Source: an uncultured Myxococcales bacterium (GTDB lineage Bacteria > Myxococcota_A > UBA9042). From it: a stretch of DNA of 64,000 nt. The stretch lies in assembly GCA_903896545.1 (NCBI GenBank), contig CAITYF010000031.1, positions 1 to 64,000 of the forward strand, read 5' to 3'. Below, piece after piece: positions 36,647 through 44,813 of this stretch. The notes below the pieces were generated by a model. It searched no databases and was not told the DNA's origin. It was given only the letters and a program-made list of their open reading frames with translations. Both the position numbers and the translations under genes were made by a program. Each line of letters starts with the position of its first letter. The first letter of the stretch is position 1.

Positions 36647-38070
36647 AGCACCATCGCCCGCGCCTTATCACCGGAGAAGTTTGGCCCGGTAGCGTCCTGC
36701 GCTTGGCGGAAGCCGACGGCGCGCATGTGGAAGTCGAGACGCCCGATGGCCCCGTCGTCGTGCGTGTTCCAGGCGCGGTTCCCGGCGATCAACTCTTTGT
36801 GCGCATCGGTCACGTGGGCCAGCACATGGCGTGGGGCAAGATCGAGCGACTCGACGAACCTTCCCACGATCGCATCGAACCGCCCTGCCCGGTCGTGCTG
36901 CGTTGCGGCGGCTGTCCGTGGCAGATGGTGACGTTGGACGCGCAGCAGCGGACCAAGCAGGCAGAACTGCAGGAACGTTTGGGCGCGTTGACCGCCAACG
37001 CGACGTGGCATCCTTGGCAGCCACACCAGCGCGCAACGGGCTATCGAACCCGCGCGCTGATGATGACGCGACGCGTGCACGGGCGCCTCCTGCTCGGCTT
37101 CTTTGCTGCGGGGACGGACGATCTGGTCGCCGTCGACCAATGCATCGTGCAACATCCAAAGGTCGAGCGCGTCCTGCATGACGTTCGCGAAGTACTCGAT
37201 CATTCGGGGATTACGACCTGGCGCGACGCACAACGGCCCGGTCAGTTGCGCGCGGTCCTCTTCCGTCTTGATCCCCGGCAAAATGACGGCATTTTGACGC
37301 TCGTGGTGACCCACGATGCCGGACTGGCGCCGATTGCCGCGCAGTTGATGGAGATTCCCGGCATTTCTGGCGTCTTCGCCAACATTCAGCAAGCAGCAGG
37401 CGGGGCCGTGCTCGGTCTGGAAACCCGGCATCTGGTCGGCGCGACGACGCAGACGGTGCAATTGGCCAAAACGACTTTGGAGCTGGGCGCCACGGCTTTC
37501 CTGCAAACGCGGCACGACGCGGCCGAGGCGATCGTGTCGACGCTGCAGAAGTTCCTCCCCGAGCACGTGGCGCATCTGGTCGATCTGTACGCTGGCATTG
37601 GCGTTTTTGGTCTGGCGCTCCGAGAGCGGGCGGAACGGGTGACGCTTGTGGAACGTGATGGTTCTGCGGTCGCGGACGCGCAGGCGAACATCGCGCGTCT
37701 GGGTGTCAAGAACCTGACCGTCGTCGGCGAATCGGCAGAGACGTTTGCGCCGAAGTTGGCCGCGGTGAAAGCGGACGCCATCGTCCTCGATCCGCCGCGA
37801 GCGGGGTGCACGCCGACGATCCTCGACGCACTCGCGGCCGCGTCGACGTGCACGCATCTCGTCTACGTCTCCTGCAACGGCACGTCGCTGGCCCGCGATC
37901 TGGCTGTCCTCGCAGCCCAAGGCTGGCAGATCACCGACGTGGCACCCGTGGACATGTTCCCGCATACGCCGCATGCCGAGTGGATTGTGCGCCTGGTGCG
38001 GGAAGCCAAGCCGGCTATTCGCAAGCCGCGGGCGGCGAAGCCTCCCAAGACCCAGAGCGCGCCGGAGTAG
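36643..38070 (+). CDS. TrmA/RlmC/RlmD-family RNA (uracil-5-)-methyltransferase
   Basis: This is a 475-residue protein from ATG 36643, overlapping the HupE-like gene. An N-terminal TRAM-like OB domain precedes a cluster motif PPCPVVLRCGGCPWQ (C-x5-C-x2-C) with a fourth Cys in VDQCIVQHP. The methyltransferase core has VDLYAGIGVFGLAL (SAM binding), VLDPPRAGC and the catalytic Cys in YVSCNGTSLARD. These enzymes make m5U in 23S rRNA (for example U1939 or U747) or in tRNA; which target cannot be fixed from sequence, so no symbol is given. Confidence 0.92.
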   Translation: MKHHRPRLITGEVWPGSVLRLAEADGAHVEVETPDGPVVVRVPGAVPGDQLFVRIGHVGQHMAWGKIERLDEPSHDRIEPPCPVVLRCGGCPWQMVTLDAQQRTKQAELQERLGALTANATWHPWQPHQRATGYRTRALMMTRRVHGRLLLGFFAAGTDDLVAVDQCIVQHPKVERVLHDVREVLDHSGITTWRDAQRPGQLRAVLFRLDPRQNDGILTLVVTHDAGLAPIAAQLMEIPGISGVFANIQQAAGGAVLGLETRHLVGATTQTVQLAKTTLELGATAFLQTRHDAAEAIVSTLQKFLPEHVAHLVDLYAGIGVFGLALRERAERVTLVERDGSAVADAQANIARLGVKNLTVVGESAETFAPKLAAVKADAIVLDPPRAGCTPTILDALAAASTCTHLVYVSCNGTSLARDLAVLAAQGWQITDVAPVDMFPHTPHAEWIVRLVREAKPAIRKPRAAKPPKTQSAPE

Positions 38071-38169
38071 GCGCTTCTTTCGGCTCAGTGGACGTCGCTT
38101 GCGTCTAGTCCATGCACCGTTTACTTTAGGGCCACGGCATCCTGCCGCCTCAACTCTGCGGATTTCAAC

Positions 38170-38949
38170 ATGCGCTTTGGCCCTTCTCTGATGGTTTTCT
38201 TTGCTCTGGCGGCTGCCGGATGCAGTTCGACAACGGCAAGTTCGGGCGACGCCGCGGCAACCACAGACGTGGAAAGCGCAGACGTTGGGCTGTCTCTTGA
38301 CGCGGCCAAAGGCGATGCGGCGGGCACGGATCTGGCGGACGTCACGGTTGGCAAAGACGCCGCGGAAGGCACGGACGCCGAGGCGCTCAAGGATGCGGAG
38401 TGGGTCGACGTTCAAGAAACGCCCGACGTCCCACCGGCGCTGGACATCGTCGACGTGCCGCCCGTGAAGGACGTCCCGCCCGCGCCGGATATCCAGGTGA
38501 CGCCTGACGTGCCGCAGCCCCAGGATACCGGACCCGCCGCAAACGAGGGCGGGTGCCCTTCTGGATTGAAATGGCTGACCGGTTCATGGCCGGGCACAGA
38601 CCTCATGGAACCGGGGCTGGCTTGCATCGACTGCCACCAAAAGAAGGGGCCGAAGTTCAGCATCGCTGGCACCGTCGACCCCGGTTTCCACACCGACGAC
38701 GCGTGCGGCGGGGTCAGCGGCATCAAGGTGGAGATCACCGGGGCGGACGGCAAGGTCTTGACGCTCACGACAAACTTCGCAGGCAATTTCAAGTCTTCTG
38801 ACGCAGTTGCGCTCCCGTACACGGCCCGCGTCATCGACGCCAACGGCAAGGAACGCAAGATGTACGCCGAGCAAACCGACGGCGACTGCAACATGTGCCA
38901 CTCGCAGGCTGGAATCAACGGCGCACCGGGCCGAATCCGCGTACCCTGA
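38170..38949 (+). CDS. lipoprotein with two CxxCH motifs
   Basis: This is a 259-residue protein: lipoprotein signal (LAAAGC, Cys18), a ~100-residue acidic tether rich in Asp/Val/Pro, then a ~130-residue folded part. It has two c-type haem motifs, CIDCH (152-156) and CNMCH (240-244), separated by a beta-rich segment with GVKVEI-like strands and TNFAGNFKSSD. The haem sites bracket the domain at its two ends. It could be a surface diheme electron carrier, but only two motifs are present and the distal ligands are unclear. The next gene starts 17 bp on. Confidence 0.75.
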   Translation: MRFGPSLMVFFALAAAGCSSTTASSGDAAATTDVESADVGLSLDAAKGDAAGTDLADVTVGKDAAEGTDAEALKDAEWVDVQETPDVPPALDIVDVPPVKDVPPAPDIQVTPDVPQPQDTGPAANEGGCPSGLKWLTGSWPGTDLMEPGLACIDCHQKKGPKFSIAGTVDPGFHTDDACGGVSGIKVEITGADGKVLTLTTNFAGNFKSSDAVALPYTARVIDANGKERKMYAEQTDGDCNMCHSQAGINGAPGRIRVP

Positions 38950-38966
38950 ACAACTTGGAGGCGCTC

Positions 38967-40124
38967 ATGCGCGCACTTTTCTTGTGTCTTCTTGCGACGG
39001 CCTGCACCACGGCGACGACGCCCGACGCACAGGATTTCCACGAGGCGTGGGACCAGGGCGTGGGTGCGTACGTCGGGCTCGCGCAGACCGCGACGCAGAC
39101 GACGGCGGACGGCGTCACAACCTACGAGTTCGATACCAAGTCCGGACCGATGTGCCTGCGCGGCGACCCGTTCCGCATGGCCGTGCGCGACCAGAAAAGT
39201 GACGACCTGCTGATTTTTCTGCAAGGCGGCGGCGCGTGCTGGTCGACGTTCTGCCTGGCGATTCAAAAAGCGCCAGCGGGAATTCCGCACTTGGACGTGC
39301 TGGCACCGGACAAGGCCACAAACCCGTTTCGCGCGTGGAATCAGGTTTACCTGCCCTACTGCGACGGGTCCATGTTCGCTGGCGAAGCGGACGCGGATGA
39401 CAACGGCGACGGCAAGTTGGACCGGCAACAGCACGGACTGCGCAACCTGACGGCAGCGTTGGACGTTGCGCTCAAACAGTTCCCGCACCCCAAGCGAATC
39501 GCGCTGGTGGGCTCGTCGGGCGGCGGTTTTGGCACGATTCCGGCGGTCCTGCTTGTACGCAAATTGTGGCCGGATCCCGAAATTCTGGTCGTGCAAGACA
39601 GCGGAACCGGCACGGGCAAGGAGGGCGATCCCGCGTTTCTGGCCAAGTTGATCAGCGAATTCAAGGTGCAGCGCTTCTTTGCGCCGTCGTGTTCAGGCTG
39701 CATGGAAAGCGCGCACCTGACGCCGCTTTTGGATTGGGAACTCGCGCGCGATCCCAAGCTGCGCGTTGCGGCATTCTCCAGCTACAACGACAGCATCATG
39801 TCGTCGGTGTTCCTGAAGGTGGCGCCGGAGAATTTCAAAAAAGGCCTGTTGGAAGCGACAACGCCGCTACACACCGCCTACCCGGATCGCTACAAGCGGT
39901 TTCTGATGAGCGGCACGATGCACACGACGATGCTGGGCGATGCTTCGGGGCTGGTGGGCAATGACCTGACGGCCGTGACGCTGCCGCCCGATGCGCTGGA
40001 GGCGCTGGGGACGATTATTCTGGGGCACATCGACGAGACGAAGATTGGGGATGTGACAATGGCTGCTTGGCTGGCGGCGGCGGTGGAAAATGGTGCCGGC
40101 TGGCAGGAGCTTTTGGATAAGTAG
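38967..40124 (+). CDS. pectinacetylesterase/Notum-family lipoprotein
   Basis: ATG 38967 has TTGGAGG upstream; the 385-residue product has a lipoprotein signal (LLATAC, Cys13). The family motifs are FLQGGGACWS (oxyanion region), VYLPYCDGS and the nucleophile GSSGGGFG, with a late His likely in SGTMHTT. Relatives deacetylate pectin or, in animals, remove palmitoleate from Wnt; a bacterial member probably deacylates sugars or lipids outside the cell. It is probably cotranscribed with the CxxCH lipoprotein. A strong hairpin follows at 40155. Confidence 0.85.
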   Translation: MRALFLCLLATACTTATTPDAQDFHEAWDQGVGAYVGLAQTATQTTADGVTTYEFDTKSGPMCLRGDPFRMAVRDQKSDDLLIFLQGGGACWSTFCLAIQKAPAGIPHLDVLAPDKATNPFRAWNQVYLPYCDGSMFAGEADADDNGDGKLDRQQHGLRNLTAALDVALKQFPHPKRIALVGSSGGGFGTIPAVLLVRKLWPDPEILVVQDSGTGTGKEGDPAFLAKLISEFKVQRFFAPSCSGCMESAHLTPLLDWELARDPKLRVAAFSSYNDSIMSSVFLKVAPENFKKGLLEATTPLHTAYPDRYKRFLMSGTMHTTMLGDASGLVGNDLTAVTLPPDALEALGTIILGHIDETKIGDVTMAAWLAAAVENGAGWQELLDK

Positions 40125-40154
40125 CTGCGGGGCCGGCGCCGCGGGCTCGCCGGA

Positions 40155-40181
40155 TCTGAGGGAAACGAAGTTTCCCTCAGA
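40155..40181. terminator. perfect 12-bp inverted repeat between convergent genes
   Basis: TCTGAGGGAAAC (40155-40166), a three-base loop GAA, and its exact complement (40170-40181). It lies between the stops of the pectinacetylesterase gene and the opposite-strand lipoprotein gene, so it can work as a bidirectional terminator. There is no T-tract, so Rho-dependent or simply mRNA-stabilising roles are also possible. Confidence 0.6.
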
Positions 40182-40352
40182 CTCCCTTCCTGAGGGCGCG
40201 CAGCGGCTCAGTGAATGGGGATCGGCGCCATAGCGCCTCCTAGAAGGCTTTCGTTTTGGACCGGAAGTTGGACGGCGTGGATCGCATTCTCGGCGTGCGG
40301 GGCCCCGATACGCGCCGCTCCGAGGCGATCGGTACCGCGCCTCGGCCGTGCT

Positions 40353-41528
40353 TCAACTGCCGCCGCAGGCTTGTGGAACGGAGCCGGTGACTTTGTTGGC
40401 GGTGAAGGTCGCGGTCAGGCACATCGCGGGCTGACCCGCGTCCGACTTGCAACTGTACTTCAAACCGGCGTCGCCCGCGAATGCCGAGAGCAGCACACCG
40501 AAGCTTTGCCAGTTGTTGCCGCACCCACCGCAGGCGGGGTCTTGATACGACGGATCGGGTGTCGCACACACATCCGACGATTGCCCAGGCGTTGTCTGAC
40601 AGACGCAGATCTTGCTCAACGCATCTTCAGCGATCGACGCCGACGCAACGGTTCCGTTCGCGATCGCGCTACAGTCCGCAGCTAGCGTGCCGCTAAGCAT
40701 CGCGCCGCGAATCGGCAGCGTGTCGTCGATACCGAGACTCGGCTTCGCCAAGTAGCCGCAGGTTTTGGGGTGCTGCTCCGAGCCTTGGTAGACGTTGAGG
40801 GAACCTGCGTCGGAATCGAGCAGCGCACACCCCTTGCGCTTCTGGTGGATCAAGGTTGCCGTCGCCGGCAGAAGGCACGGTTCCTGTGTCGAACCGACCC
40901 GCGCCGCATCGACAACCTCCCAAGTCACGTCCGCCGCGCTGACGTCAGCTACGCGCAGAAGGAGGTTCAACTCGAAGGCGTCGATGTCGGACTGCCACAG
41001 GCTGTTCAAGACCGGCACGATGGCAAAATCTGGATCGCCATCGACGGTGGTGAACTGCCAAGTCGAGACCCGGAAATAGTCGCCAACCGTCAAGCAACCG
41101 CACGCGTCGGCCCCCGTGTTGACGTCGATGACGACTGCCGTATCCGCCTTGCTCGTGTCTTTGGTAAGCGCGTCTGTGCCCACGGCATCGGCCACGAGGC
41201 CATCACTCCCGGAGACCGTGTCCTGCGTGCCGGAGACCGCAGTGCAGACGAACGCGCCGCCTGCGCTCGTGCAGGCCGAACCGACGGCGCATTCATCGAC
41301 GGTGGTCCAGGCTTTGGTCACGGCATCGCAGCGGAGGTGTGCGCTGTGACCGTTCGCGACGCCGCACGCGCCCGCCTGCGTGGCCGGGGCGCAAGTCTGC
41401 CCAGCGATCGGCACGTTTGGATTCGCACCACCACTGTTTGTCGTGTTGCTACAGCCGCTTCCCCACGCAAGTGCTGCAACGAAGACCGCGAGATGAAGAC
41501 GACCACCAGATCCGTGCACTGAACTCAT
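40353..41528 (-). CDS. lipoprotein of unknown function
   Basis: ATG 41528 follows CGGGGGC and gives a lipoprotein signal ending AWGSGC. The 391-residue product has a Cys-containing N-terminal part (about 26-90: QTCAPATQAGACG... DECAVGSACTSAGG), an Asp/Thr tether (about 95-140) and a C-terminal region with paired cysteines (KICVCQTT, DPACGGCGNNW). No domain recognised. The four-Cys N-terminal module resembles the short disulfide modules of other surface proteins here. Confidence 0.7.
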   Translation of the reverse strand: MSSVHGSGGRLHLAVFVAALAWGSGCSNTTNSGGANPNVPIAGQTCAPATQAGACGVANGHSAHLRCDAVTKAWTTVDECAVGSACTSAGGAFVCTAVSGTQDTVSGSDGLVADAVGTDALTKDTSKADTAVVIDVNTGADACGCLTVGDYFRVSTWQFTTVDGDPDFAIVPVLNSLWQSDIDAFELNLLLRVADVSAADVTWEVVDAARVGSTQEPCLLPATATLIHQKRKGCALLDSDAGSLNVYQGSEQHPKTCGYLAKPSLGIDDTLPIRGAMLSGTLAADCSAIANGTVASASIAEDALSKICVCQTTPGQSSDVCATPDPSYQDPACGGCGNNWQSFGVLLSAFAGDAGLKYSCKSDAGQPAMCLTATFTANKVTGSVPQACGGS

Positions 41529-41681
41529 GATGCCCCCGGTATGTCCGAACAACGCTGAAGGCAGTCTGAGAGCGCTACCCGCTGTTCGTCAAGCCAAAGC
41601 GCAACATTCAACGCCACGGACCACGAGCTCGCCCATTCCGCGTCTTCGTCGACCAACTGCCTCACACACCGACGCTCGCAC

Positions 41682-43205
41682 TCACCGCAGCGCCAAGTAA
41701 AAGGCCCCGCCGTCGCGATACACCAACAGCAAAATCCGTCCCTTTACCGTCGTCATCGCCTTCTGGAACTCCGCCACCGACTGCACCGGATGCCGATTCA
41801 CTTCCAGCACGACGTCACCCGGCTGCAAGCCCGCGCGCGCCGCCGGGGTCTGATCCGCCACGTCCGTCACCACGACGCCCTGACCAATCTGCGGTGGCAA
41901 CTCGTACTTCTGCCGCGCTTGGTCGTCGATAGGCGCCACCGTCAACCCGTCCAGCGCGCCCGTGCTCAGCTTTTTGGGTGCCTGCGCGTCCGGGGCTTCG
42001 CCCAGCACGACGTCGATCGTCACCGGCTTGCCGTCGCGCAGCACCGCCGCCTGCAGCTTCGTCCCCGCCGCGTGCATGCCGACGACCGCACGCAGACGCC
42101 GCGGCGAATCCATCACTTGATCGCCCAGCTTCTGCACGATGTCGCCGCGCTTGAGTCCCGCTTTATCGGCTGGTCCACCCGGCTGCACGTCCGAAACGAG
42201 CACGCCTGCGCCTTGCAGATGGAATTCCTGCTGCAATTCTTCGGTCATCTCCTGAATGCCCACGCCCAGGAAGCCGCGCGACACCTTGCCATTCTTCAGC
42301 ACGCTGTCCATCACGCTGCGCGCCATGTTCGCCGGGATCGCAAAGCCAATGCCCTGACTGCCGCCCGACTTGCTGAAGATCGCCGTGTTGATGCCGACCA
42401 ATTCTCCGCGCAAGTTCACCAGCGCGCCACCCGAATTGCCCGGATTGATCGCCGCGTCCGTCTGGATAAAGTCCTCGTAGTCCACGATCCGCAAGTCTGC
42501 GCGGCCCTTGGCCGACACAATGCCCATCGTCACCGTCTGGCTCAGCCCGAACGGGCTGCCGATCGCCAACACCACTTCACCCAGCCGCAATTTCTCCGTT
42601 TCCGCCAGCGGCAGCGCCTTCAAGCCTTCCACTTTGCCTTCCAGGCGCAGCACCGCGACGTCCGAACGCGGGTCCGTACCCACCACTTTCGCAATCACTT
42701 CGCGGCCATCGCTCAGCTTCACCTTGATGGTCGTCGCGCCATCGATCACGTGGTTGTTGGTCAGGATCACGCCGTCGCTCGACACAATCACGCCAGATCC
42801 GAGGCTGTTGGCGCGCTCTACCTGTTTGTCGCCACCGTCGCCGCGATCGGGCACGCGCATGCCCCAGAACCGCCGCATCATGTCCTCGGGCGACATCTGT
42901 TCGCGCACTTGCACCATTTTGGTCGTGGAAATGTTCACCACGCTCTGCACGGCCAACTCGGCCACGTCGGACACAATCGTGAGGCTGTTACCCTCGGCGG
43001 TCTGCGTCAACGCGGGTCGCGCCACGGGAGGCGCAGCGGGCACGTCCAACTGCGGCGCGGCCAGCACACGCGGCTGGTCAGCCTGCACCGGCGGCGTCAC
43101 GCCAAAGCGCCACGCGGCAAAGATTGCGGCGAGAATCGTCAGCACCGCCAGCCAGCGGCGCGAGAGGAAAGCGTGAAAGCGATGAGAGATGGGGTGGTCG
43201 TTCAT
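41682..43205 (-). CDS. DegP/HtrA-family periplasmic serine protease
   Basis: ATG 43205 follows AGGAGATT; 507 residues. A signal anchor (about 18-34) precedes a trypsin-like domain with the triad H152 (TNNHVIDGA), D182 (DPRSDVAVL) and S258 (NPGNSGGAL). Two PDZ domains follow (about 305-400 and 410-507, with GGPADKAGLKRGDIV and TPAARAGLQPGDVV). It degrades or chaperones misfolded envelope proteins. It is not adjacent to a sigma-E or two-component gene; control is not visible. It is divergent from the acyl-CoA dehydrogenase gene. Confidence 0.95.
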   Translation of the reverse strand: MNDHPISHRFHAFLSRRWLAVLTILAAIFAAWRFGVTPPVQADQPRVLAAPQLDVPAAPPVARPALTQTAEGNSLTIVSDVAELAVQSVVNISTTKMVQVREQMSPEDMMRRFWGMRVPDRGDGGDKQVERANSLGSGVIVSSDGVILTNNHVIDGATTIKVKLSDGREVIAKVVGTDPRSDVAVLRLEGKVEGLKALPLAETEKLRLGEVVLAIGSPFGLSQTVTMGIVSAKGRADLRIVDYEDFIQTDAAINPGNSGGALVNLRGELVGINTAIFSKSGGSQGIGFAIPANMARSVMDSVLKNGKVSRGFLGVGIQEMTEELQQEFHLQGAGVLVSDVQPGGPADKAGLKRGDIVQKLGDQVMDSPRRLRAVVGMHAAGTKLQAAVLRDGKPVTIDVVLGEAPDAQAPKKLSTGALDGLTVAPIDDQARQKYELPPQIGQGVVVTDVADQTPAARAGLQPGDVVLEVNRHPVQSVAEFQKAMTTVKGRILLLVYRDGGAFYLALR

Positions 43206-43379
43206 CGGAATCTCCTGAGAAGTTGACGCCACGATAATCTGCGTCCGCGGCGCAGCAAGGGGCGTCGGTCCTCTCTGAACGCCGGAGCGCGACAATTTAT
43301 TCTCCGAGGGCAGCCGGTTGCCGCGCTGCATCAGCGGGCGTAGATTGCAGCCGCGCCTTGTGCGCACCCGAGGCAGATC

Positions 43380-44612
43380 ATGAATTTCGAGGCGTCAGCC
43401 AAGTCCCAAGAGTATCTCAAGCGCGTGCAAGCCTTCATGGAGCAACACATTACGCCGATCGAGACGGCGTACTGGCAAAAGATCGAGGCCGCGCACTGGG
43501 GTGGCGATTGGACGCAGTGGCAGATTCCGCCGGAGTTGGACGCGCTGCGCGCGCTGGCCAAGTCCCAAGGGCTGTGGAACCTGTTTCTGCCCGACGCTGA
43601 GCTGGGCGCGGGCCTCACCACGCTCGAATACGCGCCGATCGCCGAGCACACGGGACGTTCCTTTTTGGCGCCCCTGGTCTTCAACTGCAACGCGCCTGAT
43701 TCCGGCAACATGGGCGTGCTCTGGATGTACGGCACGCAAGCGCAAAAAGACGCGTGGTTGAAGCCGCTTCTTGCGGGTGAAATTCGCTCCGTGTTCGCGA
43801 TGACGGAGCCCGACGTGGCCTCGTCCGACGCGACGAACATGCAAGCGACTGCGGTGGTGGACGGCGATCAAGTCGTCCTGAACGGCAAGAAATGGTGGAC
43901 GAGCGGTTTGGGTGATCCGCAGGCCAAGATCGCGATTTTCATGGCGCATACGCCGGATCCGCAAAAAGATCGCCACCATCAGCATTCGATGGTTCTGGTG
44001 CCGCTGGATACGCCGGGCGTGAAGATCCAGCGCATGGTCCCGGTTTTTGGCGAGTACGACGCGCCGCACGGCCACGGCGAAGTGCATTTTCACGACGTGC
44101 GCGTGCCGCTGACCAACATCATCAAAGGTCCCGGCGCGGGTTTTGAGATCGCGCAAGGCAGGCTTGGTCCCGGCCGCATTCACCATTGCATGCGCTGCAT
44201 TGGCGCGGCGGAACTGGCGCTGGAACTGATGATCGACCGCGGCATGACGCGCACCGCGTTTCACAAGCCGCTCCTGAACCTGGGCGGCAACCGCGAGCGT
44301 GTGGCGGAAGCGCGAATTGCCATCGATCAGGCGCGGCTTCTGACGCTCTTTGCGGCGTGGAAGGTCGACCAGGTGGGGCCGCTGGAAGCGCTGACGGAAG
44401 TCTCGGCGATCAAGGTCGTGGCGCCCAACGTGCTGCAAAAAATCGTGGACGACGCCATCCAAATCCACGGCGGCGCAGGCGTTTCCCGCGATACGCCGCT
44501 GACGGGGCTGTTTGCGATGGCCCGCTCGCTGCGGCTGGCGGATGGTCCGGATGAAGTGCACAAGGGCCTGATCGCGCGCGTGGAGCTGATGAAGCGCGGG
44601 TACTTCAAGTAG
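43380..44612 (+). CDS. acyl-CoA dehydrogenase
   Basis: This is a 410-residue protein with the ACAD fold: FAMTEPDVASSDATN (FAD/substrate strand), LNGKKWWTSG, and the C-terminal IQIHGGAGVSRDTPL followed by RSLRLADGPDEVHKG. It is closest in layout to ACAD10/11-type or CaiA-like dehydrogenases, with FAD as cofactor. Chain-length specificity cannot be read. ATG 43380 follows CGAGGCAGATC. No beta-oxidation partners are seen nearby; electrons would go to an ETF encoded elsewhere. Confidence 0.9.
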   Translation: MNFEASAKSQEYLKRVQAFMEQHITPIETAYWQKIEAAHWGGDWTQWQIPPELDALRALAKSQGLWNLFLPDAELGAGLTTLEYAPIAEHTGRSFLAPLVFNCNAPDSGNMGVLWMYGTQAQKDAWLKPLLAGEIRSVFAMTEPDVASSDATNMQATAVVDGDQVVLNGKKWWTSGLGDPQAKIAIFMAHTPDPQKDRHHQHSMVLVPLDTPGVKIQRMVPVFGEYDAPHGHGEVHFHDVRVPLTNIIKGPGAGFEIAQGRLGPGRIHHCMRCIGAAELALELMIDRGMTRTAFHKPLLNLGGNRERVAEARIAIDQARLLTLFAAWKVDQVGPLEALTEVSAIKVVAPNVLQKIVDDAIQIHGGAGVSRDTPLTGLFAMARSLRLADGPDEVHKGLIARVELMKRGYFK

Positions 44613-44616
44613 CTTG

Positions 44617-44652
44617 TGTGGGATTTTCCACCGCATGTGGAGATTTCCTACA
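44617..44652 (+). terminator. hairpin just after the acyl-CoA dehydrogenase stop
   Basis: Outer arms TGTGGGA (44617-44623) and TCCTACA (44646-44652, with a G-T pair) and inner arms TCCAC (44627-44631) and GTGGA (44637-44641) enclose a five-base loop. It begins five bases after the stop codon. No T-tract follows, so termination strength is uncertain. Confidence 0.4.
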
Positions 44653-44813
44653 GTCGGTTCGAGCGGTCGCCGATCCGGCGGCGCACTTTGTAGAGACAAA
44701 CGCTCGACTTGCAAGTGATCCAAGCGATGGCACGTTTCTTGCTTCCTCTGCAGCTGAAGGTGGAGGAGCGCGACGCTTGCCACCGACTGGGCGCGTGCCG
44801 TCGAGGTCTGCTG

